From positions 496,001-560,000 of the forward strand of contig NZ_CP115396.1 in the NCBI RefSeq assembly GCF_027625995.1: a stretch of 64,000 bases of DNA, in the 5' to 3' direction. The notes beneath the pieces are model-generated. The model was not told the DNA's origin. It made no database searches and saw only the letters and a list, made by a program, of their open reading frames with translations. The DNA is from Hymenobacter yonginensis. GTDB taxonomy: Bacteria > Bacteroidota > Bacteroidia > Cytophagales > Hymenobacteraceae. The translations under genes were made by a program, and so were the position numbers. Positions 1-8,892 of this stretch are shown here, piece after piece; position 1 is the first letter of the stretch; every line of letters begins with the position of its first letter.

Positions 1-920
1 GGAAGCGGGAGGCGCGCACCAACTTCCGGTCGTAGGTAGCAATTTCGGTGTTGAGGCGGGCCTGTTGCAGGCGAGGGTTGTTCTGCTGCACGGCCTGCGC
101 CACGCTTTCCCGGCTGAGGTCGGTAGCTACTACAATAGAGTCGGCGGGGCGGAAGTTGAGGCGCGGGGTGCGGCCCAGCAGGTTATTGAGGTTGATTTTG
201 GCCGTCTGCAACGCTTCTTGCTGCTGGATCAGCAGCGAGCGGTCGGCATTGTAGTCTACGCGGGCCGTCAGTACTTCCACTTTGGCGCTCACGCCCACAT
301 CCACGCGGGCCTGCGTGAGGTCGATGCGCGCCTGCCCGATTTTCAGGGCTTCCTCGCTGGCCTTGATCTTGCCGGACTCGCGCACCACCACGTAGTAGGC
401 ATCGGTGATGGTGGCCACGGTTTCCTCGACGGTGGCGCGGGTGAGTTGGCGCTGGCTTTGCTCCAGCGACTTCAGCCGGTCGTAGGCGATAAACATGCCC
501 AGCCCGTCGAAAATGGTCCAGGTGGCGGCCACGTTGGCGTTGAGCAGGTTGGACTGCGCGCCGTTCGCAATGCTGGCCTCGGGCCGCGCCGAAGATTCCT
601 GCCGCACATTATTGCGGTTGAAGTTGCGGGTCAGGTTGCCGTTCACCACCGGCAGCTGCCCGGCGTTGCCGCGCGTCACGTTGTTTTCGGCAATGCGCTC
701 ATCCTGCCGCGAAACCCTGATGTTATAATTGTTCTCTAGGCCCAGTCGGATGGCCTCGGCCAACGTCAGGGGCGGGGCATCGGCCACGGTTTCCGGCTTT
801 TCCGTCTGGGGCTTGCTCTGGGGCTTCGAGGCGGGCTCCCGGGTGGGCAATACCGGCTGTTGCGCCAGAATTGGCAGGGGCAAAGCCAGTAGGAGAGTGA
901 AAAAGAAGGAACGGGGCATG
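1..920 (-). CDS. TolC-family outer membrane efflux protein (partial)
   Basis: Translating the minus strand from the ATG at 920 gives an open frame that runs off the left edge. It has a signal peptide (MPRSFFFTLLLALPLPILAQ), a Pro/Lys/Thr-rich linker, then the typical outer membrane efflux pattern: LTLAEAIRLGLENNYNIR near the N-terminus, long helical stretches and NLLNANVAATWTIFDG. This family forms the trimeric channel through the outer membrane for RND pumps. It is the third gene of the adaptor-pump-channel operon, 46 bp after the pump gene. The C-terminus is missing only because the window ends. Confidence 0.9.
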
Positions 921-966
921 AAATACATCAACTGAAAAGAAAATCGGAAGCCGGCACGGGCGGCAA

Positions 967-3900
967 CTAGGCCGTTACGGCCTTCTTTTTGGCGGCCTCC
1001 TGCTTCTGGCTGTGTTTTTTGGCCGTGGCGAAGTAGGAGTACATCACCGGCACTACGTACAGCGTGAGGCCGGTGGCGAAGAACAGGCCGCCCACCACGC
1101 CAATGCCCATGGCCCGGCGGCTCAGGGCGCCGGCGCCGGTGGCAATGGCAATCGGCAGAATGCCCAGGATGGCGCACAGGCTGGTCATCAGGATGGGGCG
1201 GAAGCGGGCCGTGGCGCCTTCAATCAGGCCGGTCATGTAGTCTTTGCCGTTTTCCACTTGCTGGTTGGCAAACTCCACGATGAGGATACCATTTTTGGTC
1301 ACGAGGCCCACCAACATGATGATGCCGATCTGCGAGAACAGGTTCAGGGTCTGGTTGAAGTACCACAAGCTGAGCAGCGCGCCCGACAACGCCAGCGGCA
1401 CCGTCACCATGATGATGACCGGGTCGCGGAAGCTCTCAAACTGCGCGGCCAGCACCAGGTAAATCAGCACCAGCGCCAGCCCGAAGGCAAACACGAGGCT
1501 GCTGGAGCTTTCCTGGAAGTCGCGGGAGGCACCCGACAGCTCGGTGGAGAAGGTGTCGTCGAGGTTCTTTTCGGCGATGCCCTGCATGGCCGCAATACCA
1601 TCGCCGAGGGTTTTGCCGGGCGCCAGCGAGGCCGAGAAGGTGGCCGAGTTGTAGCGGTTGAAGCGGTAGAGCTGGGGCGGGGTGCTGCTTTCCGTCAGGC
1701 GAATTACGTTGTCGAGCTGTACGAGCTGGCCGTCGGCGTTCTTCACCGACAGCAGGCGCACGTCCAGCGGCTGATTGCGGTCTTCGCGCGCCACCTGCCC
1801 GATAATCTGGTACTGCTTGCCTTCCCGGATAAAGTAGCCGAAGCGCTGCCCGCTCAAACCCGACTGCAGCGTCTGGCTGATGCTCTGCACCGATACGCCC
1901 AGGCTCTGCGCCTTTTCGCGGTCGATGTTCACGCGCAGCTCGGGCTTGTTGAACTTCAGGTTCACGTCCACGAACTGGAAAGTAGGGTCCTGGCGGGCGG
2001 CATCGAGGAACTTGGGCACCGCGGCCCGCAGCTTCTCGAAGTCCTGAGTCTGGATAACAAACTGCACCGGCAACCCGCCGCCCCCGCCGCCACCCCCGAT
2101 GCTCTGGTCCTGCGACACAGAGGTACGGGCGGCAGTCAGCTTTTTCACACCAGCGCTGAGGCCGGCCGCCACCTGGTCCTGGGTGCGGGGGCGCTGGTCG
2201 GCGTCGAGCAGCAGCACGCGGGCCGTGCCCGAGTTGGAGCCGCCGCCGAAACCGGGCGACGTCACGGCAAATACGCTGCTCAGGCTGCTGCCGGCCGAGT
2301 CCATGGCCATCTTGGTAATCTGGTTCATGTAGGCATCCATGTACTCAAAAGATGCCCCTTCCGGCCCCGTCGCGTTGACGTTGACGCGGCTGCGGTCTTC
2401 CACCGGCGCCAGCTCCGACGGGATGGTTTTCATGAAAAACCAGATGCCCACGCCCGTGCCAAGTACCACCAGCCACGCCATCCAGCGGTTGCGCAAAAAG
2501 GTTTGCAGGCTGCTCTGGTAGCCCCCGATCATCTTCTGGAAGAAAGGCTCGGTTTTGCGGTAAAACCAGTTGTGCTTTTCCTGCCGCTTCAGCAGCACCG
2601 AGCACATCATGGGCGTGAGCGTGAGGCTCACAAACGCCGAAATCAGCACCGAGCCGGCCACCACAATCCCGAACTCGCGGAACAGGCGCCCGGTGATGCC
2701 GGTCAGGAATACCACCGGCAGAAACACCGCCGCCAGTACCACCGTGGTGCTGATTACGGCCATCAGAATCTCCTCGGAGCCCTTGATGGCGGCCGTTTTG
2801 GGGTCTTCGCCTTCCTCGATGCGCGAGTAGATGTTTTCCAGCACCACAATGGCGTCATCCACCACCAAGCCGATGGCCAGCACCACGGCCAGCAGCGTCA
2901 GCACGTTGATGGAGAAGTCGAGCAGGTACATCACGAAGAAGATACCTACCAGCGACACCGGAATAGCCACCACCGGAATGAGGGTGGAGCGCCAGTCGCG
3001 TAGAAACAGGAAGATGATAATTACCACCAGCACAAAGGCCTCGATGATGGTGTGCTCTACCTCGTTAATGGATTTGCGGATGAACACCGAGTTATCGAAG
3101 CCCGGCTTGAGCACCAGGTCTTCCGGCAGATCCTTGCCGTAGAGCTCGATACGCTTGTTGAACTCGTCGGCAATGTCAATCTGGTTGGAACCGGGCTGCG
3201 GAATCACGGCCAGGCCCACCATCGGCACGCCGTTTACTTTGAAGATGGTCTGGTCGTTTTCGGGGTACAGCTCGGCGTAGCCGATATCCGACAGCCGCAC
3301 CAGCGACGAGGCATCTTTGCGGATAATCAGGTTGTTGAAGTCCTCCACCGACGTCAGGCGGCCCATGGTGCGCAGCGTGAGCTGGGTGTTCTGGCCCTGC
3401 ACCGAGCCGCTGGGCAGCTCCACGTTTTCGCGAGTGAGGGCGGCCTGCACGTCCACGGGGCTCACGCCCAGCGCCGACAGCTTCACCGGATCCATCCAGA
3501 GGCGCATGGAGTACTTCCGCTCACCGTACACCCGCACCTCCGACACGCCCGGAATCGTCTGCAGGCGTTCTTTCAGGGCGTTGTTGGCGTAGTCGGTCAG
3601 TTCCAGCAGGGTGCGCTTGCTGGAGCTGAGGTAGGTCATCACAATCGGCTGCGAGTCGGCGTTGGCCTTGCTCACAATGGGCGGGTCGATGTCGCGCGGG
3701 AGGCGGCCCTGCGCGCCCGACACCTTGTCGCGCACGTCGTTGGCGGCGGTTTCCAGGTCGGCGTCGAGGTCAAACTCCACCGTAATCTGGGTGCGGCCGT
3801 CGCGGGAGTTAGAGGTCAGGTTCTTGATGCCCGCAATGCCGTTGAGGGCTTCCTCGAGCGGCTCGGTCACCTGGCCCTGCATCACGTCGGCGGAGGCGCC

Positions 3901-4056
3901 GGTGTAGCTGGCCGACACGGTAATGATGGGCGGGTCGACACTGGGGTATTCCCGGATGCTGAGGTAGCGAAACCCAATCACGCCGAAAATCACGATGACG
4001 AGGCTCATCACGATGGCGAGGACCGGGCGGTTGATGCTGGTTGAAGATAAGCTCAT
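967..4056 (-). CDS. RND efflux pump, AcrB/HAE1-type inner membrane permease
   Basis: This 1029-residue protein has the normal length and order of a proton-driven hydrophobe/amphiphile RND transporter. TM1 lies at about residues 10-32, there are two large periplasmic loops, and the proton-relay Asp pair sits at D400-D401 in TM4 (GLVVDDAIVV). The motif PPIITVSASYTGASADVMQ at about 42-60 is characteristic. An unusual eight-glycine run lies in the second periplasmic domain around residue 655. It is likely co-transcribed with the adaptor upstream and the TolC-like channel downstream. The substrate cannot be read from the sequence. Confidence 0.95.
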   Translation of the reverse strand: MSLSSTSINRPVLAIVMSLVIVIFGVIGFRYLSIREYPSVDPPIITVSASYTGASADVMQGQVTEPLEEALNGIAGIKNLTSNSRDGRTQITVEFDLDADLETAANDVRDKVSGAQGRLPRDIDPPIVSKANADSQPIVMTYLSSSKRTLLELTDYANNALKERLQTIPGVSEVRVYGERKYSMRLWMDPVKLSALGVSPVDVQAALTRENVELPSGSVQGQNTQLTLRTMGRLTSVEDFNNLIIRKDASSLVRLSDIGYAELYPENDQTIFKVNGVPMVGLAVIPQPGSNQIDIADEFNKRIELYGKDLPEDLVLKPGFDNSVFIRKSINEVEHTIIEAFVLVVIIIFLFLRDWRSTLIPVVAIPVSLVGIFFVMYLLDFSINVLTLLAVVLAIGLVVDDAIVVLENIYSRIEEGEDPKTAAIKGSEEILMAVISTTVVLAAVFLPVVFLTGITGRLFREFGIVVAGSVLISAFVSLTLTPMMCSVLLKRQEKHNWFYRKTEPFFQKMIGGYQSSLQTFLRNRWMAWLVVLGTGVGIWFFMKTIPSELAPVEDRSRVNVNATGPEGASFEYMDAYMNQITKMAMDSAGSSLSSVFAVTSPGFGGGSNSGTARVLLLDADQRPRTQDQVAAGLSAGVKKLTAARTSVSQDQSIGGGGGGGGLPVQFVIQTQDFEKLRAAVPKFLDAARQDPTFQFVDVNLKFNKPELRVNIDREKAQSLGVSVQSISQTLQSGLSGQRFGYFIREGKQYQIIGQVAREDRNQPLDVRLLSVKNADGQLVQLDNVIRLTESSTPPQLYRFNRYNSATFSASLAPGKTLGDGIAAMQGIAEKNLDDTFSTELSGASRDFQESSSSLVFAFGLALVLIYLVLAAQFESFRDPVIIMVTVPLALSGALLSLWYFNQTLNLFSQIGIIMLVGLVTKNGILIVEFANQQVENGKDYMTGLIEGATARFRPILMTSLCAILGILPIAIATGAGALSRRAMGIGVVGGLFFATGLTLYVVPVMYSYFATAKKHSQKQEAAKKKAVTA

Positions 4057-4063
4057 ATCGTTG

Positions 4064-4142
4064 TTTCTCGCAGTGTTTCGCGGTGTTGGCGCAGTGTTTC
4101 GCAGTGTTCATGCGTCAGCACACTGCGAAACACTGCGAGAAA
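4064..4142. repeat. Inverted repeat between efflux adaptor and pump genes
   Basis: Perfect 18-bp arms at 4064-4081 and 4125-4142 (TTTCTCGCAGTGTTTCGC and its complement) enclose a loop holding two further copies of the word CAGTGTTTCGC. It fills the whole gap between two genes of one operon, so in RNA it would form a hairpin between the adaptor and pump cistrons. A role in RNA stability or differential expression is inference. Confidence 0.85.
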
Positions 4143-4144
4143 AA

Positions 4145-5314
4145 TTACTTGGTGGCCTTCACGGCATCGCCCGGCTTCACCTGCAGGATGCCGGTGCGAA
4201 TCACGGAGTCGCCAACGGCCAGGCCGTCGGTGATTTGAATCACCTTGTCGGAGCGGATACCGATTTTCACCTTCTTCGGGACCATCTTGCCGTCTTTCAC
4301 GGTGTAGATGCTGTAGCCGCTGGCTTCCGGAATAACGGCTTCGGTGGGCACCTGCAGGGCGTCAGTCGATTCGCCGAGCTGCAGGTTCACTTTCACGAAA
4401 GCACCGGGGCGCAGCTCGTTGTTCTGGTTGGCGTAGCGGGCGCGCACCGGCTGGGTGCGGCTCACGGGGTCAATCTGTGGGTCGATGGCGTAGACTTTGG
4501 CCTCGTACTTTTTGTTGGTGCCTTCGTCGGTGATGCTCACCACGTCGCCCACGCGCACTTTGGTGGCGAAGCGACCCGGCACGGCAAAGTCAATCTTCAC
4601 GGGCCGCACGCGGGAAAGGGTCGTGATTTCCGAGCCGGGGCTCACGTAGGTGCCCACGGTGGCCGTAGTCAGGCCCAGCACGCCGCTGAACGGCGCCCGC
4701 ACGTAGGCCCGGTCAAGGGAGGCCTGCAAGGCCTTCAGGTCCGACTGCGCCGTGAGCAGCTGGTTGTTGGACTGCTCGTATTCCTGGGCGCTGATGTATT
4801 CCTTATCCAGCAGGGTGCGCTGGCGGCGCTCCTGGTCGCGGAAAAGCTTGATGTTGTATTGCTGCTTGCGGATGGCGGCCTGGGCCTCGTCGGCGTTGAT
4901 GCTGAACAGCAACTGGCCTTTGCTCACCGGCTGGCCTTCTTTTATGTTCAGGCTGGTGATTTTGCCCGACAGCTCGCTCTTGATAACCACGGATTCGTCG
5001 GCCAGAATAGAACCGGTGGCGGCTACCTCATCGGAGAGGTTGGTGGGCTTTACCACGTATACCTGCACTGGCAGCGCGCCACCGCCGCCGCCTTTGCCAC
5101 CCTTCGCGCCAGGGGCGCCTTTGCCACCGCCGGCCGCGCCCTTGCCGCCGCCGCCTTTGGCGTCGGCGTTGGGCGAGGGGAAGTATTTTATCTTAACAAA
5201 GGCCAGCGCGGCAATCAGCACTACGGCGATAATCAGCCAGCGTACTCCGTGGCTTTTGCCGGGCGTTTCTTCGGCCGTCTGTAGTTCTTCCCGTTCTTGT
5301 TCCTGAGTCTGCAT
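4145..5314 (-). CDS. RND efflux periplasmic adaptor (MFP/HlyD family)
   Basis: The 389-residue protein has one N-terminal membrane anchor (WLIIAVVLIAALAFVKI, about residues 27-43), a Gly/Lys/Ala-rich linker, a lipoyl/barrel-sandwich half (VVIKSELSGKITSLNIKEGQ), an alpha-hairpin, the second lipoyl half (APFSGVLGLTTATVGTYVSPG) and beta-barrel and membrane-proximal domains. The family bridges the inner membrane pump and the outer membrane channel. I chose the ATG at 5314 because upstream in-frame codons (to 5383) look non-coding and a charged cytosolic tail then precedes the TM. It is first in the efflux operon. No regulator gene sits beside it. Confidence 0.92.
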   Translation of the reverse strand: MQTQEQEREELQTAEETPGKSHGVRWLIIAVVLIAALAFVKIKYFPSPNADAKGGGGKGAAGGGKGAPGAKGGKGGGGGALPVQVYVVKPTNLSDEVAATGSILADESVVIKSELSGKITSLNIKEGQPVSKGQLLFSINADEAQAAIRKQQYNIKLFRDQERRQRTLLDKEYISAQEYEQSNNQLLTAQSDLKALQASLDRAYVRAPFSGVLGLTTATVGTYVSPGSEITTLSRVRPVKIDFAVPGRFATKVRVGDVVSITDEGTNKKYEAKVYAIDPQIDPVSRTQPVRARYANQNNELRPGAFVKVNLQLGESTDALQVPTEAVIPEASGYSIYTVKDGKMVPKKVKIGIRSDKVIQITDGLAVGDSVIRTGILQVKPGDAVKATK

Positions 5315-5548
5315 AAGTGAGTATCGGAGATTCTGCCGGTCTGCCACGGCCCCGGTTTGTGCGGGCAGGGCAACGGATGACAACGCGAATCAGCTGGCTG
5401 GGGTTTACTTCCTGCCCCAACTGGTCTGGCCGGCCATGCGCTTAAGACACCAGAATCGGCCCCGGGTTGCGCCTGCTTCCTGAAATTGTAAGGGCCTGCT
5501 TGGGCAGACCGCCCGGCGCGATATGCTTAGTCCGGGCTGCAGATGCCG

Positions 5549-5556
5549 TATATTTC
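5549..5556 (+). promoter_or_regulatory. Possible -7 box for the alkyltransferase-like gene
   Basis: TATATTTC matches the Bacteroidota -7 consensus TAnnTTTG at all but the last position and lies 28 bp before the chosen ATG at 5585. No clear -33 element was seen, so this is tentative. The rest of the divergent gap 5315-5584 holds nothing else I recognise. Confidence 0.25.
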
Positions 5557-5584
5557 TCCGGTCTTTCCTTTCCGCTCTCCCCCA

Positions 5585-5938
5585 ATGATTCCGCGTAATC
5601 CTACCGAAGCCCAGCGCAATTTCTTTCAGGAAGTGCACGAAGTAGTGCGCTTGGTGCCGGCCGGCCGCGTAACCACCTACGGCGCCATTGCCCACTACCT
5701 CGGCGCCCGGCACGGTGCCCGGATGGTGGGCTGGGCCATGATGGCCGCCCACACCGCCGACGGCTACGTGCCGGCCCATCGGGTTATCAACCGCAACGGC
5801 CAGCTCACCGGGCGCCTGCACTTCGCCACGCCCACCGCCATGCAGGAAGCCCTGGAGGCCGAAGGCGTGCGCGTGGTCGAGGATGAAGTGCAGGAGTTCA
5901 AGCGCCTGTTCTGGGACCCCACCGCGGAGCTGGAATAG
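5585..5938 (+). CDS. Alkyltransferase-like (ATL) DNA repair protein
   Basis: This 117-residue protein matches the DNA-binding domain of O6-methylguanine-DNA methyltransferase: VPAGRVTTYGAIAHYLG forms the helix-turn-helix and Arg-finger region. The active-site motif that should read PCHRV reads PAHRV, so the methyl-accepting Cys is absent. Known ATL proteins lack this Cys and flag O6-alkylguanine for nucleotide excision repair rather than repairing it. The ATG at 5585 (MIPRNPTEAQ) is preferred to the in-frame one at 5543. It stands alone, divergent from the efflux operon. Confidence 0.88.
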   Translation: MIPRNPTEAQRNFFQEVHEVVRLVPAGRVTTYGAIAHYLGARHGARMVGWAMMAAHTADGYVPAHRVINRNGQLTGRLHFATPTAMQEALEAEGVRVVEDEVQEFKRLFWDPTAELE

Positions 5939-5943
5939 CCGCG

Positions 5944-7329
5944 CTAGTTGGCGGGCCTTTTCTCGCGGGCTTTAATGTGCTTGAGTTGGAACAGGCCTTC
6001 CTTGGCTGCCACCGGCTGCACGGTTGGGGCCGTGGTGCTGCTGCCCGGGGCGCAGGCCAGAAACGTAGTGGTACCGAACAGCGGCATAAACGTGTGGCAT
6101 TTCTCTTGCTCCCCCTGCACGCAGATGGCCATGTCGCGGCGCTTGTCGCGCCAGCTGAAAGCCAGATACTGGCCCGGCCCCAGTTGACCCGCCTCTTTGC
6201 CGTCCACCAGCACCCGCAGGGGCGCGGCAGGCCCGGCGTCGGCGCGGCGGTACAGGTAGATGGCAGCGGTGTCGGCGGCGGCAAAACCATCTGCGCCGAC
6301 GGGCTGCAGGCTGGTCGCTATTCGGCCCGAGGCTAGCCGCAACTCATACAGCTGCGGCTGGTTGGTGCCGATGCTGCCGGCAATGGCTGCCCCGGCCAGG
6401 CCCCCTAGCATCGCCCCGGCCAGCACGTTGCTGCCATCTGGCTGCCGGTGTCCCGTGAAGCTGTAATACTTGTCGGCGGCCTGCAGGGGCAAGTAGCGGC
6501 CTTGGAAGAAAATATAGGCATTCTGGCCGTCGCTCAGGCCCCAGGCGCCGCGCACCAGGCGGCGGGGCTGGTCGTCGCTGAGGTGCAGGTACCAGGCTTC
6601 CACTTCCTCGGTGCCGGCCCACTGCGCGCCCTTGCGGGTTTTACGCTGCAGCTCAAACGGCCCGGCCGTAAGTGTAGGCGCGTTCTGGCGGAACTCCTCA
6701 AACGACCGGTAGATGCCGCGCTGCAGCGGCTGGGTTTGCACCGGGAAGCGCGGCAGCGCGCCTTCCTCGCCGGCCAGCACCTGCGCCCACGTCAGGGTGG
6801 GGGCGGAGGCAGGTGGCGCGGCCGCCGCCAGCCGTTGCAGGCCTTGCTGCAGGGCGCGCCGAATGTTGTCGGGGTGCTTGTTGGTCACATCCAGGCCCTT
6901 GCCCTCCACCAGCTCCGACACGCTGAGCAGCAGCCGGTAGGTATCGGGGCCGGTGGCTTCCAGAAAGTCCATTTCCACCTCCGCACTGCCCGTTTCCGAC
7001 ATGGCCGTAATGGTTTCGTGCACGGCTAGGGTGTAAATACGCACCACCAGCGGCCGAGTAGCCGGGCCGGCCGGCAGCGCCTGCCGGAGCATCGGCGTCA
7101 GTTCGGTTTCCAGGCTGCCGCCTAAAGTGGCGGGCACCAGGTGGTTGTCGAGGCCGCGGTGCACGCTGCCGATACTGGTCCGGTCAGGCCGTGCGTCTAC
7201 CAGCTTATCGAAGTGGAAGGCCGAGCCGGCGGCCGGCAGTACCTGCTGGGCGAGGCTGATTTCCAGCTTGGTGCTTTGGGAATAGCCCGCCAGGGGCAGC
7301 AGCAGCAGCGGTAAGTAGAGAAGCTTCAC
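5944..7329 (-). CDS. Secreted protein of unknown function, intact paralogue
   Basis: I do not recognise a named family. The 461-residue protein starts with GTG at 7329 followed by a clear signal peptide (KLLYLPLLLLPLAGYSQS). Upstream in-frame codons overlap the preceding gene and are not credible. A short glycine-zipper-like stretch (AGAMLGGLAGAAIAGSIG) around residue 320 could insert in or lie on a membrane. The C-terminal third carries a beta-rich segment (PLRVLVDGKEAGQLGPGQYLAFSW) resembling a small surface-domain fold. It is clearly homologous along its whole length to the broken gene just upstream (7386-8726), so the pair is a tandem duplication. Confidence 0.75.
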   Translation of the reverse strand: MKLLYLPLLLLPLAGYSQSTKLEISLAQQVLPAAGSAFHFDKLVDARPDRTSIGSVHRGLDNHLVPATLGGSLETELTPMLRQALPAGPATRPLVVRIYTLAVHETITAMSETGSAEVEMDFLEATGPDTYRLLLSVSELVEGKGLDVTNKHPDNIRRALQQGLQRLAAAAPPASAPTLTWAQVLAGEEGALPRFPVQTQPLQRGIYRSFEEFRQNAPTLTAGPFELQRKTRKGAQWAGTEEVEAWYLHLSDDQPRRLVRGAWGLSDGQNAYIFFQGRYLPLQAADKYYSFTGHRQPDGSNVLAGAMLGGLAGAAIAGSIGTNQPQLYELRLASGRIATSLQPVGADGFAAADTAAIYLYRRADAGPAAPLRVLVDGKEAGQLGPGQYLAFSWRDKRRDMAICVQGEQEKCHTFMPLFGTTTFLACAPGSSTTAPTVQPVAAKEGLFQLKHIKAREKRPAN

Positions 7330-7385
7330 GAGGGATGAGGGAAATGCCAGAAACAAACAATAAAAAGCTACTTGGCGCAGTACGC

Positions 7386-8726
7386 TCAGCGGCTGGCCAT
7401 GCGCGTTACTTGGGTTTTGCCTTCGCGCACCGGCACCAGTTGCAGAGAAGCGGGCGCCCCAGGCAGGTACTCGATATAATTGGCTTCGCTGAAGCTCGGC
7501 GTCAGCTCCAGGCAGGCTTCGGTGCCCACGCACAGGCGCACCGGCTGGTTGCTGTCGTGCCAGGGCAGCGAAAGATAATCGCCTTCCCGCAGTTCGCCAG
7601 CCGCCTGGCCATTGAGCTGTACCGGCAGCGGGGGAGCATTCTTCTGGCGCCGCCTGTACACCATCAAATGGGTAACCAGGCCTTCTTTATTCAAAGAAAT
7701 CAGGTTCGACGGGCCCGCGTAATTGGTGGTAAGTCCACTGAACAGATTAAGCGAATAGGCATGCTTGGGCGGCCCACCGTTAAAAAGCAGCGTGTTGTTA
7801 TTGTTGTAGAGCGCCGGCGCGAAAAACAGGAAGGCCGTGCCGCGCTTTTCCAGCAAAAAGTAATCGGCGCCGAAACGGATGTATAGCTGCTGGCCGTCGC
7901 AGAAGCCCTAAGCTTGCTCTACTGCCACGTGCTGGCCTTCTGGCGTAAGCATAAACGGCGATACGGCGCGCAGGCCCTGCCACTCGGCTGTCTGGTAGGC
8001 GCGGGCGTCGGCCTGCACGTTGCCTGGCCGGCCCGGTGCGTTGTAGCGAAACTCGAAAAAGTTGCTGTACACACCCGGGCGCAGGCGCTCTTCGCTCTGG
8101 ATAGGGTAGGTCTGGGTTGGTAGCCGGCGCCGCAACGCCGCGGCCTCGCAGCGCGGGCTAGCGGCCTGCTGCGCCGCCCAGTCGAAGCCCGCCATCTGCT
8201 GTAAGCTGGCTTCCAGCAATGCCCCCAGGTTAGCCATGTGGCTGGTTTTCGGCTCCGCGCTGCTGATTCGCTGCGTGGTGCGGGAGGTGCGGCACAGCAG
8301 ATAATAGGTGCTATCGGGCTGGCGGGCGTACCATTCGGCGGAAAGCTCAGCCGCCATTTGCACGCGAAAGTTGCCAACGGGCGCCTCCGCCACGCCTACG
8401 GACAGAATGCGCAACACAACAGGCCGGGCCCCGGCTGCCGGAAGGCGGTTTTGCAGGAGCCCGGCCAGTTCCGGCACCAAGCCCTGCTGCAGGTCCACTT
8501 CCCGCAGCGTGCTGTTCAGGCCGCGCACTACCAGGCCCAGCGGCCCGGCGGTAGGCCGGGCGTCAATCACCTGCTCCACATACACGCCCGATACGGACAG
8601 ATTCTGCAGCTCGGTCTGCAGGCTGATGACCACTGGCGCCCCCGGTAAGAGCTGAGCAGTAGCCGGGCCGCAACCTATACATAGCAGAATGCTGATGCCG
8701 ATTTGCAGCAGGAATATTAAGCGCAT
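7386..8726 (-). pseudogene. Paralogue of the 5944-7329 gene, interrupted by an in-frame TAG
   Basis: Starting at the ATG at 8726 (signal peptide MRLIFLLQIGISILLCIG), the frame reads to a TAG at 7910-7908 and then continues in the same frame to a TGA at 7386. Both halves align with the intact paralogue: IDARP with VDARP, GVYSNFFEFRYNAP with GIYRSFEEFRQNAP, and CDGQQLYIRF with SDGQNAYIFF. The stop aligns exactly with a Trp codon (TGG) of the intact copy, so one G-to-A change explains it. Without readthrough only the first 272 residues are made. A sequencing error is the main alternative. Confidence 0.8.
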
Positions 8727-8808
8727 ATGAGAAGAAGATAGAGCTGGAATCAGATAGAAAACACAATGGTAGAATACAGCCAAATGTACGGCCGTCCGGC
8801 AGCTTCCC

Positions 8809-8880
8809 GCAAACCCCGCGCTTCTGTTTTTCGGCTCCCCTTCAATCCCTTACCTTTGCTAAGCGCAAACCCCGCGCTTC
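8809..8880 (+). repeat. 16-bp direct repeats flanking a predicted promoter
   Basis: The word GCAAACCCCGCGCTTC occurs at 8809-8824 and again, unchanged, at 8865-8880, 56 bp apart. The TACCTTTG -7 box lies between them at 8851-8858. The second copy would fall at the start of the mRNA leader of the TonB-dependent receptor. They could be operator half-sites or a small duplication. Confidence 0.7.
8851..8858 (+). promoter_or_regulatory. Bacteroidota-type -7 box (TACCTTTG)
   Basis: An exact match to TAnnTTTG lies 34 bp before the ATG of the TonB-dependent receptor, with a T-rich tract (TGTTTTTCGG, 8825-8834) at roughly the -33 distance. This is the best promoter candidate in the gap 8727-8892. Confidence 0.5.
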
Positions 8881-8892
8881 CTGCTTTCTGGT

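Noticed and set aside
2345-2605. Small frames inside the RND gene and many other genes
   Set aside because: They overlap well-supported genes in other frames and show no signal peptide, domain or start-site support.
1012-3003. Long plus-strand open frame opposite the RND pump gene
   Set aside because: It is His/Gln/Arg-rich with no recognisable motif and is the mirror of a GC3-biased real gene. Similar mirror frames lie opposite the TonB receptor (9571-11841), the M13 peptidase (24751-26877) and the subtilase (43150-44469).
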